Made by a program: the position numbers and the translations under genes. This document shows positions 8,909 to 18,000 of a stretch of DNA of 64,000 nucleotides, one piece after another; the stretch's first letter is position 1, and each line of letters begins with the position of its first letter. The notes under the pieces were generated by a model, which was not told the DNA's origin, made no database searches, and worked only from the letters and a program-made list of their open reading frames with translations. Source of the DNA: DASPKT01 sp035626475 (GTDB lineage: Bacteria > Pseudomonadota > Alphaproteobacteria > Azospirillales > Azospirillaceae); contig DASPNP010000035.1 of assembly GCA_035626475.1 (NCBI GenBank), forward strand, positions 4,014-68,013, in the 5' to 3' direction.

Positions 8909-9588
8909 CCGCAGACGGCCTGCAGCCCGGCCCGGTCCAGCACCGACAGGAAGCCGCCGCCCAGCTGCACCAGCCCGCGGCCCTCCAGCTCCTGCAGGGT
9001 CCGCGAGACGTGCGTCACCGACAGGCCCAACGCGTCGGCCAGATGGGCGCGCTGCAGCGGGAACGGACACCAGCCGCCGCGGCACAGCGCGCGCTCCTCC
9101 ATCCGCGTCAGCACGTCCAGCATCAGCCAGCTCATGCGTTCCAGCGCGTCGCGCCGCCCGATATTGGCCAGGAAGGTCTCCGCCCGCTCCGCCCTGAGCG
9201 CCAGCCGGCGCTGGACCGACAGGGCGAGGACCGGGTCGGCCGCCAGGTCGGCGGCCGTCAGCGGGGGCGAGCGGCGCACCGTCGCGGCGGTGACCGATTC
9301 GATGCAATGGCGGGTGGTGCCGTGCAGGACGGTGTCGATGCCGGCGGCGTCGCCGGGCAGCAGGATGTCCAGCACCTGCCGGGCCGAGTCCCCGACCGCC
9401 CGCGTGCGGATGGCCCAGCCCTCCTGCAGCAGCACGAGGCGCGCCGGCATGCCGGGGCCGACCAGCGTCACGCCGGAGGCGACGCGGACCGTCTCGGTCG
9501 CGACCGCCGCCAGTTCGGCCTCGATGAGGTCGAAGCCACCCCCCGTCCCGCTCGCTGGGTGTGACATATGTGCGCTCTGATGATCCAT
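8866..9588 (-). CDS. Crp/Fnr-family transcriptional regulator
   Basis: About 240 residues. The N-terminal half is a cyclic-nucleotide-like effector domain (VLLQEGWAIRTRAVGDSARQ, then DILLPGDAAGID, the usual turn of this fold). A long dimerisation helix comes next, then a winged helix-turn-helix with the recognition region RAHLADALGLSVTHVSRTLQ near residue 190. No FNR-type cysteine cluster is visible at the N-terminus, so oxygen sensing through an iron-sulfur cluster is unlikely. Proteins of this kind often control respiration, stress or attachment genes. Convergent overlap with the response-regulator gene is 43 bases. Starts at TTG 9597 or ATG 9567 are possible; no strong ribosome site separates them. 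Confidence 0.8.
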   Translation of the reverse strand: MDHQSAHMSHPASGTGGGFDLIEAELAAVATETVRVASGVTLVGPGMPARLVLLQEGWAIRTRAVGDSARQVLDILLPGDAAGIDTVLHGTTRHCIESVTAATVRRSPPLTAADLAADPVLALSVQRRLALRAERAETFLANIGRRDALERMSWLMLDVLTRMEERALCRGGWCPFPLQRAHLADALGLSVTHVSRTLQELEGRGLVQLGGGFLSVLDRAGLQAVCGYEAPVSARVAVAA

Positions 9589-9689
9589 GTTGATCAAAGG
9601 GAGGTTAGCCCCTATGAAACGTTGGTCAGACTGCCACTTCCGCCCGGACTAAGCCAGACTTTCCCGGCGCGCCCAGCTTCGACCTTCCC

Positions 9690-10142
9690 ATGCCCGTCAG
9701 CCCCCCGTCCCGCAGCAACGTCACGCCGCTCCCCGGGTCCCGCCGCAAGGTCCTGATCGTGGAGGACGACGCCGCCATCGCGCTGGCCGCCTTCAACCGG
9801 CTGCAGTCCCGCCGCTTCGAGGTCTGCGGCATCGCCGCGACCCTGGACGAGGCGTTGCGCATGGCGGCCGAGCACTGGCCCGACATCGTGGTCATGGACA
9901 TCAGGCTGAAGGAGGGCAACGGCATCGAGGCGGCGCACCTGATCCGCTCCAACTACGCCTCCGCCATCCTGTTCGCGACGGCCTTCTGCGACGAGCACCG
10001 CGACCGGCTGCCGGAGGACACCTGGTGCCTGCAGAAGCCCTACGATATGAACGAGTTGCAGGACGCGCTGGAGGCGCTCTGCCTGAACCGGGAGGGGCTG
10101 CCGATCCCGATCGCCCTGCCGCCGTCGCTGGTCCGGCTCTGA
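9690..10142 (+). CDS. Single-domain response regulator
   Basis: A 150-residue receiver protein with a short Pro/Ser-rich leader. It shows KVLIVEDDAAIALAAFNRLQ, the phospho-acceptor Asp in DIVVMDIRLKEGNGIE, ILFATAFCDEHR and the Lys of CLQKPYDMNEL. There is no DNA-binding domain. It stands alone, diverging from the Crp/Fnr gene, and is followed by a large inverted repeat. Its cognate kinase cannot be told from position; the kinase operon on the other side of the repeat and the REC-PAS-HisKA_2 kinase are both near. Confidence 0.85.
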   Translation: MPVSPPSRSNVTPLPGSRRKVLIVEDDAAIALAAFNRLQSRRFEVCGIAATLDEALRMAAEHWPDIVVMDIRLKEGNGIEAAHLIRSNYASAILFATAFCDEHRDRLPEDTWCLQKPYDMNELQDALEALCLNREGLPIPIALPPSLVRL

Positions 10143-10186
10143 GGGTTCAGCCCGGGCACGGCCGCGATCCGGGGCAGCGTCGAGGG

Positions 10187-10300
10187 CGTGCGTGCTTCGA
10201 CAGGCTCAGCATGAGGATGTTTTCGCTGCTCCCGATCGTCGAATGAAGCGGAGTGCTTGGCACTCCCCTCCCTCATCCTGAGCCTGTCGAAGGACGCACG
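10187..10300. repeat. Intergenic inverted repeat with 30-bp arms
   Basis: Left arm 10187-10216 and right arm 10271-10300 are complementary except at two or three positions; the core is CTTCGACAGGCTCAG, on the right CTGAGCCTGTCGAAG. The 54-base interior holds a second perfect hairpin, GAGTGC-TTG-GCACTC, at 10251-10265. Palindromic intergenic elements built on this core are widespread in alphaproteobacterial genomes. Here it separates two convergent response-regulator genes and could terminate transcription in both directions. Confidence 0.75.
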
Positions 10301-10341
10301 ACGCCCCAGCCTCTCCCCGGGCTCGAGGCGCCGCCCGGCTC

Positions 10342-10794
10342 TCACCCCGCCGGCGGGCGGTTCAGCACGACCCAGTAGAGCTGGAGCGTGCGCACCATCT
10401 CCATCAGGTCGGCCGCCCCCACCGGCTTCACCAGGTAGGAGTTGGCGCCGAGGTCGTAGGCGCGGGTGATGTCCGAATCCTGGTTGGACGAGGTCAGCAC
10501 CACCACGGGGATGCGCGAGACGGGCGGGTTGACGCGCCGCCATTCCAGCACGTCGAAGCCGGTCCGCAGCGGCAGCTTCAGATCCAGCAGGATGACCGCC
10601 GGCACGTGGCACCGCGCGCGCAGATCCGCCGGCCCGTTCCCCGCCAGGAAGTCGAGCGCCTGCTGACCGTCGGACACATGCACCACCGGGTTGCCCAGCC
10701 CCGCCTTGCGGAAGGCCCGCTTGATCAGGTCGGCGTCGTCCTCGTTGTCCTCCACCAGGAGGATGCAGGGCGCGCCCGTATCTTCGATCGTCAT
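10342..10794 (-). CDS. Rcp1-like response regulator, third gene of a kinase operon
   Basis: A 150-residue single receiver domain of the Rcp1 type that partners phytochrome-like kinases. It shows CILLVEDNEDDADLIKRAF, the phospho-acceptor Asp in VILLDLKLPLRTGFDVLEW, VVVLTSSNQDSDI and the Lys of YLVKPVGAADL. The start ATG overlaps the stop of the upstream kinase in an ATGA, so the two are translationally coupled and the kinase is the likely phospho-donor. There is no output domain; family members act as relays or on protein targets. Confidence 0.9.
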   Translation of the reverse strand: MTIEDTGAPCILLVEDNEDDADLIKRAFRKAGLGNPVVHVSDGQQALDFLAGNGPADLRARCHVPAVILLDLKLPLRTGFDVLEWRRVNPPVSRIPVVVLTSSNQDSDITRAYDLGANSYLVKPVGAADLMEMVRTLQLYWVVLNRPPAG

Positions 10795-12719
10795 GGTTCC
10801 TGCTCCGTCCCCTCGCCCTCGGTCCGGCCGGCCGCCGGCAGCTCCACCCAGAAGCGGCTCCCCTCCCCAACAGCGCTTTCCAGCCCCAGGGTCCCGCCCA
10901 TCCGCTCCACCGCCTTGCGGACGATGGCGAGGCCGATGCCGGTGCCGGGATAGGCCGTCCGCGCGTGCAGCCGCTCGAACACGTTGAAGATGCGGTCCCG
11001 GTGGTCCGGCGCGATGCCGATCCCGTTGTCCTCGACCCAGAGCCGCACCCGCTCCCCCGGCAGCGTCTCTGCCCGGAGGCGGATCAGCGGCGCCGTGCCG
11101 GGCGCCACGAACTTGGCCGCGTTGCCCAGCAGATTGTCGATCACCTGCCGGAGCGCCGCCGCGTTGGCGCGCACCGGGGGCAGCGGCTCCAGGACCTCGA
11201 TCCGGCCCGGCGGCGGCAGGGTGGCTGACAGGTCGGCGACGCTCCGGGCCGCCAGTGCCGCCAGCGAGACCGGCCGCAGCTCCAGTTCGTTCTGGGTCAG
11301 GCGGCTGTAGGCCAGCAGGTCGTTGATCAGCTCCTCCATCGCATGGGCCGCCGACCGGATGCGGTCGGCATAGCGTCGGCCCTCGGGCGGCAGGGCGTCG
11401 GCATGGTCCTCCACCAGCGCCGTGGCGAAGCCCTCCATGGCGCGCAGCGGCGCCCGCAGGTCGTGGCTGACGGAGTAGGCGAAGGCCTCCAGCTCGGCAT
11501 TGACCTCGGCCAGCCGGCGGGTGCGCTCCTCGACCCGCACCTCCAGCGTCCGGGTCAGCTCGGCCAGCGACCGCTCGGCCCGCCTGGCCTCGGTGATGTC
11601 GAGCACGGCGCCGACATGGCGCACCGGCCGCCGCTCCCCGCCCTCCCCGGCGAAGAAGGTGCGGGCCAGGGCGTTGACCCAGCGCTCCTCCCCGCATGGC
11701 CAGACGACGCGGTAGACGGCCCGCAGCATGCCGTCGCCCGCCGGGTCCATGCTGCGGGCGACGAGGCCCAGCAGCATCTCCCGGTCCTCGGGATGGATGG
11801 CGGCGTTGATCCGCTCGGCGGTGATGGCGGCACCCGGCTCCACGCCGAGGATGTGGTAGGTCTCGGGCGTCCAGACATGGTGGTCGGCCGTCACGTCCCA
11901 GTCGAAGATGCCAAGACCCGCGACCTCCAGCGCGACCCGCAGCCGCTCGGCCGTCTCCTCCAGGCGCCGCATCGCCTGGTCGCGCTCGCCCATGAAGCGC
12001 CGCCGCTCCTCACGCAGGCGGCGGGTCAGCAGCATGGCGGCCCAGCCCAGCGCCAGGAAGGCGATGAGGGTCGTGGCCGCGGCCAGCAGCGAGGCCCTGT
12101 CTGACTGGCGGTCGAGATTGCCCACGCGCTGCGCCAGGCGCCCGTCCTCCAGCCGGCGGATGCCCTCCACCCGGGCGCGGATCTCGTCCATCAGCCGCTT
12201 GCCCTCGCCGCCGCGCAGGATGGCCAGCGCCTGGTCGCGGTCGCCGGCGGCGGCGAGCTCGACCGTCCGGTTCAGCTCGTCCAGCTTCTCCTCGATCAGC
12301 CGTCGCAGGCGCTCGACATCGGCCGCCGGCACCTCGAACGAAGCGGCGCGGCGGGTGAAGTCCGTCATCAGCGCCCGGGTCTGCTCCTGGCCGTTGCGGA
12401 ACGGCACAAGATAGCGGTCCTCGCCCGCCAGCAGATAGCCGCGCTGGCCGGTCTCGGCATCCTTGACGGCGGAGAACATGCGCTCGGTCAGCAGCAGGAA
12501 GTCGGCGGTGGTCCGGGTCTCCCCCTGCGCCGCCCGCAGCCGGTCCAGCGCCTCTCCCAGCAGCAGCGCCACCCCCACGGCCAGCAGGAACGCCGTCCAG
12601 ATGGCGACCAGGCCGAGCCGCCCGGCCGCCTGCGGGCCGGGGGGCGCCGTCGCCGTCCTGTCCTCACCGGGCATGCCGCGCCCCTCCCGATCCCCCGCTC
12701 CCGGAGCCGCGCCGCTCAT
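10791..12719 (-). CDS. Membrane histidine kinase with CHASE3 and PAS domains
   Basis: 642 residues. A hydrophobic segment near residues 37-57 and another near 212-234 flank a periplasmic helical CHASE3 domain (GQRGYLLAGEDRYLVPF is its signature turn). Then come a coiled linker, a PAS_3-type domain (GIFDWDVTADHHVWTPETY), a second coiled segment, HisKA with the phospho-His in AYSVSHDLRAPLRAMEGF and an HATPase domain (DNLLGNAAKFVAPG, EDNGIGIAPDHRDRIFNVFE, TGIGLAIVRK). The DLRAPLRA H-box is that of phytochrome-like kinases that signal to Rcp1-type receivers, matching the coupled downstream gene. It overlaps the upstream kinase by ATGA. Confidence 0.9.
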   Translation of the reverse strand: MSGAAPGAGDREGRGMPGEDRTATAPPGPQAAGRLGLVAIWTAFLLAVGVALLLGEALDRLRAAQGETRTTADFLLLTERMFSAVKDAETGQRGYLLAGEDRYLVPFRNGQEQTRALMTDFTRRAASFEVPAADVERLRRLIEEKLDELNRTVELAAAGDRDQALAILRGGEGKRLMDEIRARVEGIRRLEDGRLAQRVGNLDRQSDRASLLAAATTLIAFLALGWAAMLLTRRLREERRRFMGERDQAMRRLEETAERLRVALEVAGLGIFDWDVTADHHVWTPETYHILGVEPGAAITAERINAAIHPEDREMLLGLVARSMDPAGDGMLRAVYRVVWPCGEERWVNALARTFFAGEGGERRPVRHVGAVLDITEARRAERSLAELTRTLEVRVEERTRRLAEVNAELEAFAYSVSHDLRAPLRAMEGFATALVEDHADALPPEGRRYADRIRSAAHAMEELINDLLAYSRLTQNELELRPVSLAALAARSVADLSATLPPPGRIEVLEPLPPVRANAAALRQVIDNLLGNAAKFVAPGTAPLIRLRAETLPGERVRLWVEDNGIGIAPDHRDRIFNVFERLHARTAYPGTGIGLAIVRKAVERMGGTLGLESAVGEGSRFWVELPAAGRTEGEGTEQEP

Positions 12720-14689
12720 GCCGCGGGGAGCTCCACCCAGAAGACGCTGCCGCCGCCCGGCCGTTCCCCGACGCCGACGCTGCCGCCCATGCGCTCCACG
12801 CCCTTGCGGACGATGGCGAGGCCGATGCCGGTGCCGGGGTACTCGCTCATGGCGTGCAGGCGCAGGAAGACGTCGAAGACGCGCTCGCGGTGCTCGGGCG
12901 CGATGCCGATGCCATTGTCCTCCACCAGCAGCCGCACGCGGCCGTCCGCCGCCTCCGCCCGGACCCGCACCTCGGGCACCGTTCCCGGGGCGACGAACTT
13001 GACCGCGTTGGACAGCAGGTTCGCCAGCGCCTGCACCAGCACCGCCCGGTTCGCCCGCACCACCGGCAAGGGCTCCTCGACCGTGAAGCGCGCGGCGGCG
13101 AGCGGCTCGGCGATCTGCTGCCGCGCCTCCCGGAGCGCCTGGTCGAGCTCCACCCGGTCCGAATGCAGCTCCTCGCGGGCCAGGCGGCTGTAGTCCAGCA
13201 GGTCGCGGATCAGCCGGTCCATGCGGGTGGCGGCGGCGGCGATGCGGTTGAGATAGCCCCGGCCCTCCGCATCCAGCCGGTCGCCGTAATCCTCGAGCAG
13301 CACGGCGCTGAACCCCTCCATGGCGCGCAGCGGCGCCCGCAGATCGTGGCTGACGCTGTAGGCGAAGCGCTCCAGCTCCTCGTTGGCGGCGCGCAGCTGC
13401 CGGGTGCGCTCGGCCACGCGCGCCTCCAGCGTGCGGTTCAGCTCCAGCACCTCCCGCTCCGCCGCCTTGCGCTCGCCGATGTCCTGGACCACGACGATGA
13501 AATGCTCGGGCCCGCCGGTCGCGTCACGCTCCAGGGCGACCGTCAGCGCCACCCAGACCGGGGCGCCGTCCTTGCGCACATAGCGCTTCTCGATCTGGTA
13601 GGTGCCGATGTCGCCCGCTTTCAGCCGGCGCCCCTGGTCCTTGTCGGGGCCGCGGTCCTCGGGATGGGTGATGTCCCAGGTCTCCATCGCCAGCATCTCG
13701 TCCCGGCCGTAGCCGAGCATGCGGCAGAGCGTCTCGTTCACCCGGAGGAAGCGGCCCATCGGGTCGATCAGGGCCACGCCGACGGCGGCATGCTCGAAGA
13801 CACCGCGGTAGCGCCGCGCGCCCTCGCGCAGCTCCCCGGCCGCCCGGGACAGCCGCTGCGCCCGCTCCATGGCCAGCAGGCCGGCGCGCAGGGCGATGCC
13901 CAGCAGCAGTGACAGACCGGCGCTGACCGCCAGCACGATCTCCGGCAGCACCGTGGTCCGGCCCGGCCCGGCGGGCGCGTGCAGCCCCACCGTCCAGGCG
14001 AGCCCGGCGACCTCGAGCGGCAGCTCCACCTCGGGCGGCCGGGCCATGGCGCGGCCATAGACCCGGGTCCCCCCGGCCGTGACCTCCAGCGCGTAGCCGG
14101 CGGCGATGTTGCCCAGGATGCGCTCCGTCATGGCGGCCAGGTCGATGGCGCCGTAGACGAAGCCGTCATCCTCGCCGCCGGCAGGAACCGGGACCGCGAC
14201 CAGCATGCCGGTGCCGCCCTGCACCAGGGGGATGGGCGGCGACGCGGCGGCTCGGCGGGTCTTGCGCGCCCGGGCGTAGATGGCGGCGCGCACCGGTTCG
14301 CGGTTCACGTCCAACCCGAGCACCGCCTCGTTGCCGGCCAGGGGGCTGACCCAGCGCACCACCAGGTCGGGACCGACCCAGCCGATGGCCCGGAACGCCG
14401 GGAAGCTCTCCCGGGTCGAGGCCGCTTCGATCTCGAACTCCTCGCGTGAGCGCCGGCCGCGCAACTCCCACCGCCGGGCGATGCGCTGCAGCACGGCGAT
14501 CCGTTCCCGCAGGCCGGCCTCCAGCGCCCGGCGCGCCGCCTGCGCCTCGGCCTCCATGATGCGGGACAGCTGCGCGGTTTCCGCCTGCCGTAGCGCCTGC
14601 CAGAAGACGACCGACACGCCCAGGGCGACCAGCGCCGCGGCCAGCGGCAGCCAGCGGCTCAGGACGGAGAGCCGGAGAGGGGCCGTCAT
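12716..14689 (-). CDS. Membrane histidine kinase with periplasmic CHASE-like and PAS domains
   Basis: 657 residues, first gene of the operon. A membrane segment near residues 12-30 is followed by a periplasmic CHASE-like region (FPAFRAIGWVGPDLVVRWV, then GLDVNREPVRAAI), which in known proteins binds small extracellular ligands, and a second membrane segment near 250-272. A PAS domain with its PAC tail comes next (FEHAAVGVALIDPMGRFLRV). HisKA has the phospho-His in AYSVSHDLRAPLRAMEGF, and the HATPase has NLLSNAVKFVAPG and EDNGIGIAPEHRERVFDVF. The catalytic half is very similar to that of the next gene, suggesting duplication with swapped sensors. ATG 14689 is chosen because it places a short basic segment before the first membrane helix; an upstream frame to 14812 is less likely. 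Confidence 0.88.
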   Translation of the reverse strand: MTAPLRLSVLSRWLPLAAALVALGVSVVFWQALRQAETAQLSRIMEAEAQAARRALEAGLRERIAVLQRIARRWELRGRRSREEFEIEAASTRESFPAFRAIGWVGPDLVVRWVSPLAGNEAVLGLDVNREPVRAAIYARARKTRRAAASPPIPLVQGGTGMLVAVPVPAGGEDDGFVYGAIDLAAMTERILGNIAAGYALEVTAGGTRVYGRAMARPPEVELPLEVAGLAWTVGLHAPAGPGRTTVLPEIVLAVSAGLSLLLGIALRAGLLAMERAQRLSRAAGELREGARRYRGVFEHAAVGVALIDPMGRFLRVNETLCRMLGYGRDEMLAMETWDITHPEDRGPDKDQGRRLKAGDIGTYQIEKRYVRKDGAPVWVALTVALERDATGGPEHFIVVVQDIGERKAAEREVLELNRTLEARVAERTRQLRAANEELERFAYSVSHDLRAPLRAMEGFSAVLLEDYGDRLDAEGRGYLNRIAAAATRMDRLIRDLLDYSRLAREELHSDRVELDQALREARQQIAEPLAAARFTVEEPLPVVRANRAVLVQALANLLSNAVKFVAPGTVPEVRVRAEAADGRVRLLVEDNGIGIAPEHRERVFDVFLRLHAMSEYPGTGIGLAIVRKGVERMGGSVGVGERPGGGSVFWVELPAA

Positions 14690-14917
14690 CGCGGCTCTCG
14701 GCGGCTGGACGGGGGCATCGGCGGAACGGGACGGGACATCTGCTGGGCCGCGGAACCGGGTTGTCTCAGGGACAACGACTCCATCCCCGGATCGGTTCGG
14801 CGGGCTAAGCAATTCTGGCGGAAGACTGCATTCCCAGCGTCACACGTGGAAGGAGGCGCCGCCATTTTCCTGTAGCGGCAAGTGCTTAGGCTCACCAAAG
14901 GCCTATCCTATCCGTCG

Positions 14918-14977
14918 GGGTAGACTACCCATAAATTAACAATCTGTTAGTCATGGAGGCCTAGAGGTGATCACCTC
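14918..14977. promoter_or_regulatory. Three consecutive dyads upstream of the giant adhesin gene
   Basis: The 354-base gap between the divergent kinase operon (14689) and the giant gene (15044) contains an AT-rich patch with three symmetric sites. These are GGGTAG-A-CTACCC at 14918-14930, TAACA-ATC-TGTTA at 14937-14949 and a perfect 14-base palindrome GAGGTGATCACCTC at 14964-14977. They look like operator sites for dimeric regulators at the promoter of the 24-kb surface-protein operon. I see nothing else in the rest of the gap. Confidence 0.5.
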
Positions 14978-14993
14978 AAGCCGAAAGCCCGCC

Positions 14994-15047
14994 ATGACCG
15001 ATATCCCCCGGAACCTTGCCCGCTTCTTCCTCCGGGTGACGCCATGA
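14994..15047 (+). CDS. Possible 17-codon leader peptide
   Basis: ATG 14994 opens a 17-residue frame (MTDIPRNLARFFLRVTP) whose TGA overlaps the giant gene start in an ATGA. The giant gene has only a weak ribosome site of its own, so translational coupling to a short leader is plausible. No good ribosome site precedes the leader either, so this is tentative. Confidence 0.3.
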   Translation: MTDIPRNLARFFLRVTP

Positions 15048-18000
15048 GCGGCGGCGGAAAGGGCAGCCGCACCCGGGGCGGCAAGCCGTCCAGGCGCCTG
15101 GTCCTTGAGCCCCGGATGATGTTCGACGCGGCGGCGGTCACCACGGCCGCCACGCTGGCCGACGACCATGCCGACGCCGCGCCGGCGACCGCGCACCGGG
15201 ACGCCGGCGCCGACGCGTCGCGGGATGCCGCGCCCGACCACGCGGCACCCGCCGCCCTGGCGCAGGTGCCGGCGCCCGAGGCGCCGCGCGCCATCCTTTT
15301 CGTCGATGCCGGCGTGCCCGGTCGGGACATGCTGACGTCGGGCCTGGCGCCGGACGTGGAGCTGGTGGTCCTGGACCCGTCGAGGGACGGGCTGGCGCAA
15401 ATCACCGCGACCCTGGCCGGCCGCGACGGCGTGCAGTCGGTCCACATCGTCAGCCATGGCGAGCCCGGGGCGCTGGTCCTGGGCAGCACGCGCGTGTCTC
15501 AGTCGGTGCTGACGGCCAACGCCGACGCCATCGCCGGCTGGCGCGACGCGCTGTCCGACGGCGCTGACATCCTGCTCTATGGCTGCGACGTGGGCGCCGG
15601 CGAGGCGGGCGCCGCCTTCGTGGCGCAGCTGGCCGACCTCACCGGCACCGACGTGGCCGCCTCCACCGACGCCACCGGTGCCGCGGCGCTGGGCGGCGAC
15701 TGGGTGCTGGAGCTGAAGTCGGGTGCGGTCGAGAGCGACCTGGCGCTCTCATCGGCCGCCATCGAGGCCTATGACCGGCTGCTGGCGCCGCAGCCGGCGG
15801 GCGGCGACGCCACCGTCACCACGACGGCCGGCGGCGCGCTGAGCATCACCGAGGATACCGGCACACCGACCGACATCCGCCTGACCGTGCCGTCGCGCGG
15901 CGCGGCGGTCGAGGTGCGCATCCTCGCGGTCACCGGCGGCACGCTCACCCGCGGCGACGGCAGCGCCATCACGCTGGGGGCCAACGGCACCACCCTGCCC
16001 CTGACCGGTGCCGGCACCAATCTGCTGGACCTGAAGTTCACGCCGGACGCCAACCGCGACACGGCCGCGACCTTCACCTACGTGCTGGTCGACCCGGCCG
16101 ACAACGCGGCCGCCAACAACTCGCCCGCCAGCACGGCGACGATATCCATCACCGCCGTCAACGACGCGCCGACCCATGACGGCGCCGGCACGGTCCTGGA
16201 CGTGGCGGAGGACACCGCCGCGCCGGCCGGCACCAGCGTCGCGGACCTGCTGGCGACGCTGACCGTCGTCGACACGGACACGGGTGCCCAGGGCGGCATC
16301 GCCATTACCGGCGCCGACCTCGCCAACGGCGTCTGGCAGTACTCGACCAACAGCGGCGGCAGCTGGCAGGCGATCGGCCTGCGCGACGACACCACGGCGC
16401 TGCTGCTGTCGTCCGACGCCGCCAACCGGGTGCGCTTCGTGCCGGCGGCCGACCATAACGGCACCGCCACGCTGACCGTGCGCGCCTGGGACCGGACGGC
16501 GGGCACCTCCGGCAGCACCCATCCCATCACCGCCACGGGCGGCGACAAGGCCTTCTCCGCCGCCACCGCGACCGTGACGCAGACGGTGACGCCGGTGAAC
16601 GACCGGCCGACGCTGGACACCGGCTACACGGTCCGCCTCGCCCCGACCGACGAGGACACGACGCCGACCTTCACCGTGGCCTCGCTGATCGCCGGCCTGA
16701 CGGCCAACGCCGCGCTGAAGGACCCGGACGGCACCACCGCCTTCGGCATCGCCGTCACCGCCACCGGCACCAGCGGCACCCTGTCCGGCACCTGGGAATA
16801 CCGGCTGGACGGCGGCTCGCCCTGGACGGCGCTCGGCGCCGTCAGCGCCGCCGCCGCCCGCCTGCTGCCCGCCGCGGCCGAGTTGCGCTACATCCCCGCC
16901 GCCGACACCGGCGGCGAGGCGACCCTGACCTTCCATGCCTGGGACCAGGAGTCCGGCACCGGCACGCTCGACACCACCACGGGCACCGGCACCAGCCCCT
17001 TCACCGCCGCCACCGCCACGCTGAGCCAGCCGGTGACACCGGTGAACGACGCGCCGGTGATCGTCACCGCCGCCGCCACGCTGACCGAGAGGCAGACGCT
17101 GACCCTGACCGCCGCGCAGCTGGGCATCACCGACGTGGACAGTACGTCGGAGCAGCTGGTGGTGCGGCTGGAATCGCTGCCGGCCAACATGGAGATCACG
17201 CGGCTGTTCGGCGGCGTCGACGTGCCGCTGGCGGTGGGCGGCCTCTTCAGCATGGCCGACCTCGCCGGCGGCCAGATCAAGCTGCGCTACACCGGCGCGG
17301 AGCTGACGGCCGACGCCTCGCGCAGCTTCACCTACACGGTGCGCGACGGCGCCGGCGGCGAGCTGGCCAACCAGACCTTCGCCATCACCGTGAAGGACGT
17401 GAACGCCCAGGTCAGCGTCACCTCCACCAGCCTGACCGCGACCGAGTATCTGGCGCCGGGCGACTTCACCACCATCACCCTGACCAGCAGCGACGCCGAC
17501 GGCAACGCGGCGCTGACGACCTACACGGTCAAGAGCCTGCCCAGCGCCACGGTCGGCAAGCTGGTGTTCGACGTGGGCGGCACCGGCACCTACACCGACG
17601 TGACGGTCGGCCAGACCTTCACCCAGGCGCAGGCGACGGCGGGGCGGCTGCGCTTCGTCGGCACCGGCGCGGAGCCCACCGGCGGCAACGCGTCGGCGAG
17701 CTTCACCGTGGACGTCACCGACGGCCACACGGTGCTGGCGCCGACGACCCAGGCCAACGTCGCCGTCACCATCGCCATCAGCCCGCGCAACGACGACCCG
17801 TCGGTGGTGCGCAACGTCGCCGCCACCGTGACGGAGGGCGGCGAGGTCGTCATCACCGACGAGACGCATCTGGACCACGCCGATCCGGACAGCGCCCGCA
17901 ACCAGCTGACCTACACCATCTCCACGGCGCCGACCCGGGGCGTGCTGTACCTGAACTCGGTGCGCCTGGGCGCCGGCTCGGCGTTCCAGCAGATCGACAT

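Noticed and set aside
9590..9597. TTGATCAA next to the Crp/Fnr gene start, as an FNR-type autoregulatory site
   Set aside because: The half-sites lack the four-base spacer of an FNR box, and the site lies at or within the possible start codon.
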